Origin: Blastomyces gilchristii SLH14081
Lineage: Eukaryota > Ascomycota > Eurotiomycetes > Onygenales > Ajellomycetaceae
Assembly (NCBI RefSeq): GCF_000003855.2
Contig: NW_003101674.1
Span: forward strand, 263,149-327,148
Direction: 5' to 3'
DNA: 64,000 nucleotides
Positions 62,743 to 64,000 of this stretch are shown here, in pieces. The stretch's first letter is position 1. Every line of letters starts with the position of its first letter. Made by a program: the position numbers and the translations under genes. Under the pieces are notes generated by a model. It was given only the letters and a program-made list of their open reading frames with translations, ran no database searches and was not told the origin of the DNA.

Positions 62743-64000
62743 TGATGTTGATGATGATAGTTTCGGGCGTTTGGGTGGGATTCATAATAATGGAATGACT
62801 TTAATCAGAAGAAAGGCATACATGCATCACTCTCATTTACCCCCTTTTTCCCCTCCCTTCAATTCTATTGTTGTCTCCCCGGCGGGTTGTATTACGCCAT
62901 TTCTCATTAAAAAAAAAAAAAAAAAAAAAGAAAAAAGAAAAGAAAGACATTTTTATTATCCCCTATTTTTAATATTAACCACCACCCCCCGAGGAAAAGA
63001 GTAAATTGGAAATACCTATATAAGACGCAGCTCTTTATCATTGTTGACGATGCTCTGGCGTCGGGCAAGGTAACAACGTAAGTATCGCTCGAAATTCGAA
63101 ATAGGCGAGACAGAAGGGGCATGGTAGTAAATGTATAGCTTGCTGTCTTACTATTCCGTACTTGTTCTATGATATGCAGACAGGTAGATGCATGAATTTT
63201 TCCGGGTCAGGGGAGGGGAGGGAGGGGAGGGGGGAGGATATATATTTTTGTAAATGTCATGTGAAAAGGCAGGGGGCTTCCAGGGGGGGGGGGGGGAGGA
63301 GGAGGGGAAGAGAAGAGGGGGTTCACATATAACGACCACATCTACGTCCAACAATCATAGAAGAAGAAGAAGCAGAAAATAAATAAATTAGAAACCCCCG
63401 AATCAAAAAGAGATAAGAGATAGGTGTGTAGAAAGAATTTTTTAAGTCGAGCGAGGTGATTAATAAATCGTTCGTAGGAACCACTAAATTAATTACATAC
63501 ATAACTACGGATTATGGCGGCACATGCTCCTTGACATAATAGATAAAACAAAACAAACAAGGTATCATTTTCGGACATCGGAAATAAAATAATCGTATAT
63601 ACTAGCGGGGTGGATGATATTATAGCCACAAAGGATATATACATATATATATAGATATATATATATATGAATAATAGAGACAAAAAAGCGGCAGCGAAGC
63701 AAAAGAACATATATATACCCACAGACACGTCGCCGGCGGAAAAACGAAGACAACGACGAGTGTGCGTGTACGTATGTACAGTACATGTACGCTGGATGTA
63801 CAGTACGTTACGTCATAGTAAAGGCCGCCCGCGCCATCATTACCTCCAACCACCACATTAAAAAGAAATCGAAAAAAAAAGAAAAGAAAAGAAAATTGTA
63901 AAAAAAATTACTTCACGTCACACCCAAAACCTCTCCATCACCCTTATTTATTTCCCACCAAGCCCCAACAACGGTGCCAAATCCAACTCAATATGCAGCG
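62743..64000. other. Downstream region rich in simple repeats
   Basis: No gene recognised. It holds an A19 run near 62910, G/A-rich tracts near 63209-63240 and 63281-63320 (including a G14 run), an AT dinucleotide tract near 63639-63668 and GTACATGTAC-type palindromes near 63773-63805. The last 200 bp may belong to a gene beyond the window. Confidence 0.5.

Noticed and set aside
63565..63861. ORFs at the right end with Tyr/Ile repeats
   Set aside because: Produced by the AT microsatellite and short palindromes; no coding evidence.

Overview
The window is nuclear DNA of a filamentous ascomycete. Genes have several short GT-AG introns, and the proteins are of Eurotiomycetes type. GC-normal gene blocks alternate sharply with very AT-rich blocks of mutated transposons. 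This resembles the isochore genomes of Onygenales (Blastomyces/Emmonsia/Histoplasma relatives); the genus is inference.

Layout. 1-3785: AT-rich 3'-side part of a Copia element (Copia-1, coded on the minus strand) cut by the window edge. 4.1-20.0 kb: gene block with TAF5 (TFIID/SAGA), the PP2A methylesterase PPE1/PPME1, a DUF2417 membrane alpha/beta-hydrolase, NPL4 (Cdc48 cofactor), a WrbA/Pst2-type quinone reductase and a membrane-anchored SDR. 20.19-40.18 kb: one pogo/Fot1-type DNA transposon, bounded by 83-bp inverted repeats and a TA duplication. Its broken transposase gene has received two complete chromodomain Gypsy retrotransposons (533-bp LTRs, TSD tagat; 258-bp LTRs, TSD gttag) and several copies of a 506-bp MITE. 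40.2-42.8 kb: a less mutated island with an HNH_2-type nuclease pseudogene. 42.78-50.08 kb: a second Copia (96-bp LTRs, TSD gattc), again carrying MITEs. 50.1-64 kb: gene block with a rhodopsin-type integral membrane protein, a Baeyer-Villiger monooxygenase, the YTH1/CPSF30 zinc-finger protein and a GH18 chitinase-like protein.

The housekeeping genes (TAF5, PPE1, NPL4, YTH1) are intact and act independently in transcription initiation, PP2A demethylation, ubiquitin-dependent segregation and mRNA 3'-end processing. The SDR, membrane protein, monooxygenase and chitinase lie nearer the AT-rich block or in the more accessory part.

The most interesting feature is the 506-bp MITE family. It has TAGACTGRCC termini and perfect or near-perfect 8-bp target duplications, and I count ten insertions. 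It repeatedly inserts into its own copies, three times at the same internal site and always in the opposite orientation. The related Copia copies give natural empty sites that confirm the element's ends. Differences between copies are mostly C-to-T changes at CpC and CpG with CpA mostly kept, unlike classical RIP. No tRNA, rRNA or CRISPR array was recognised.
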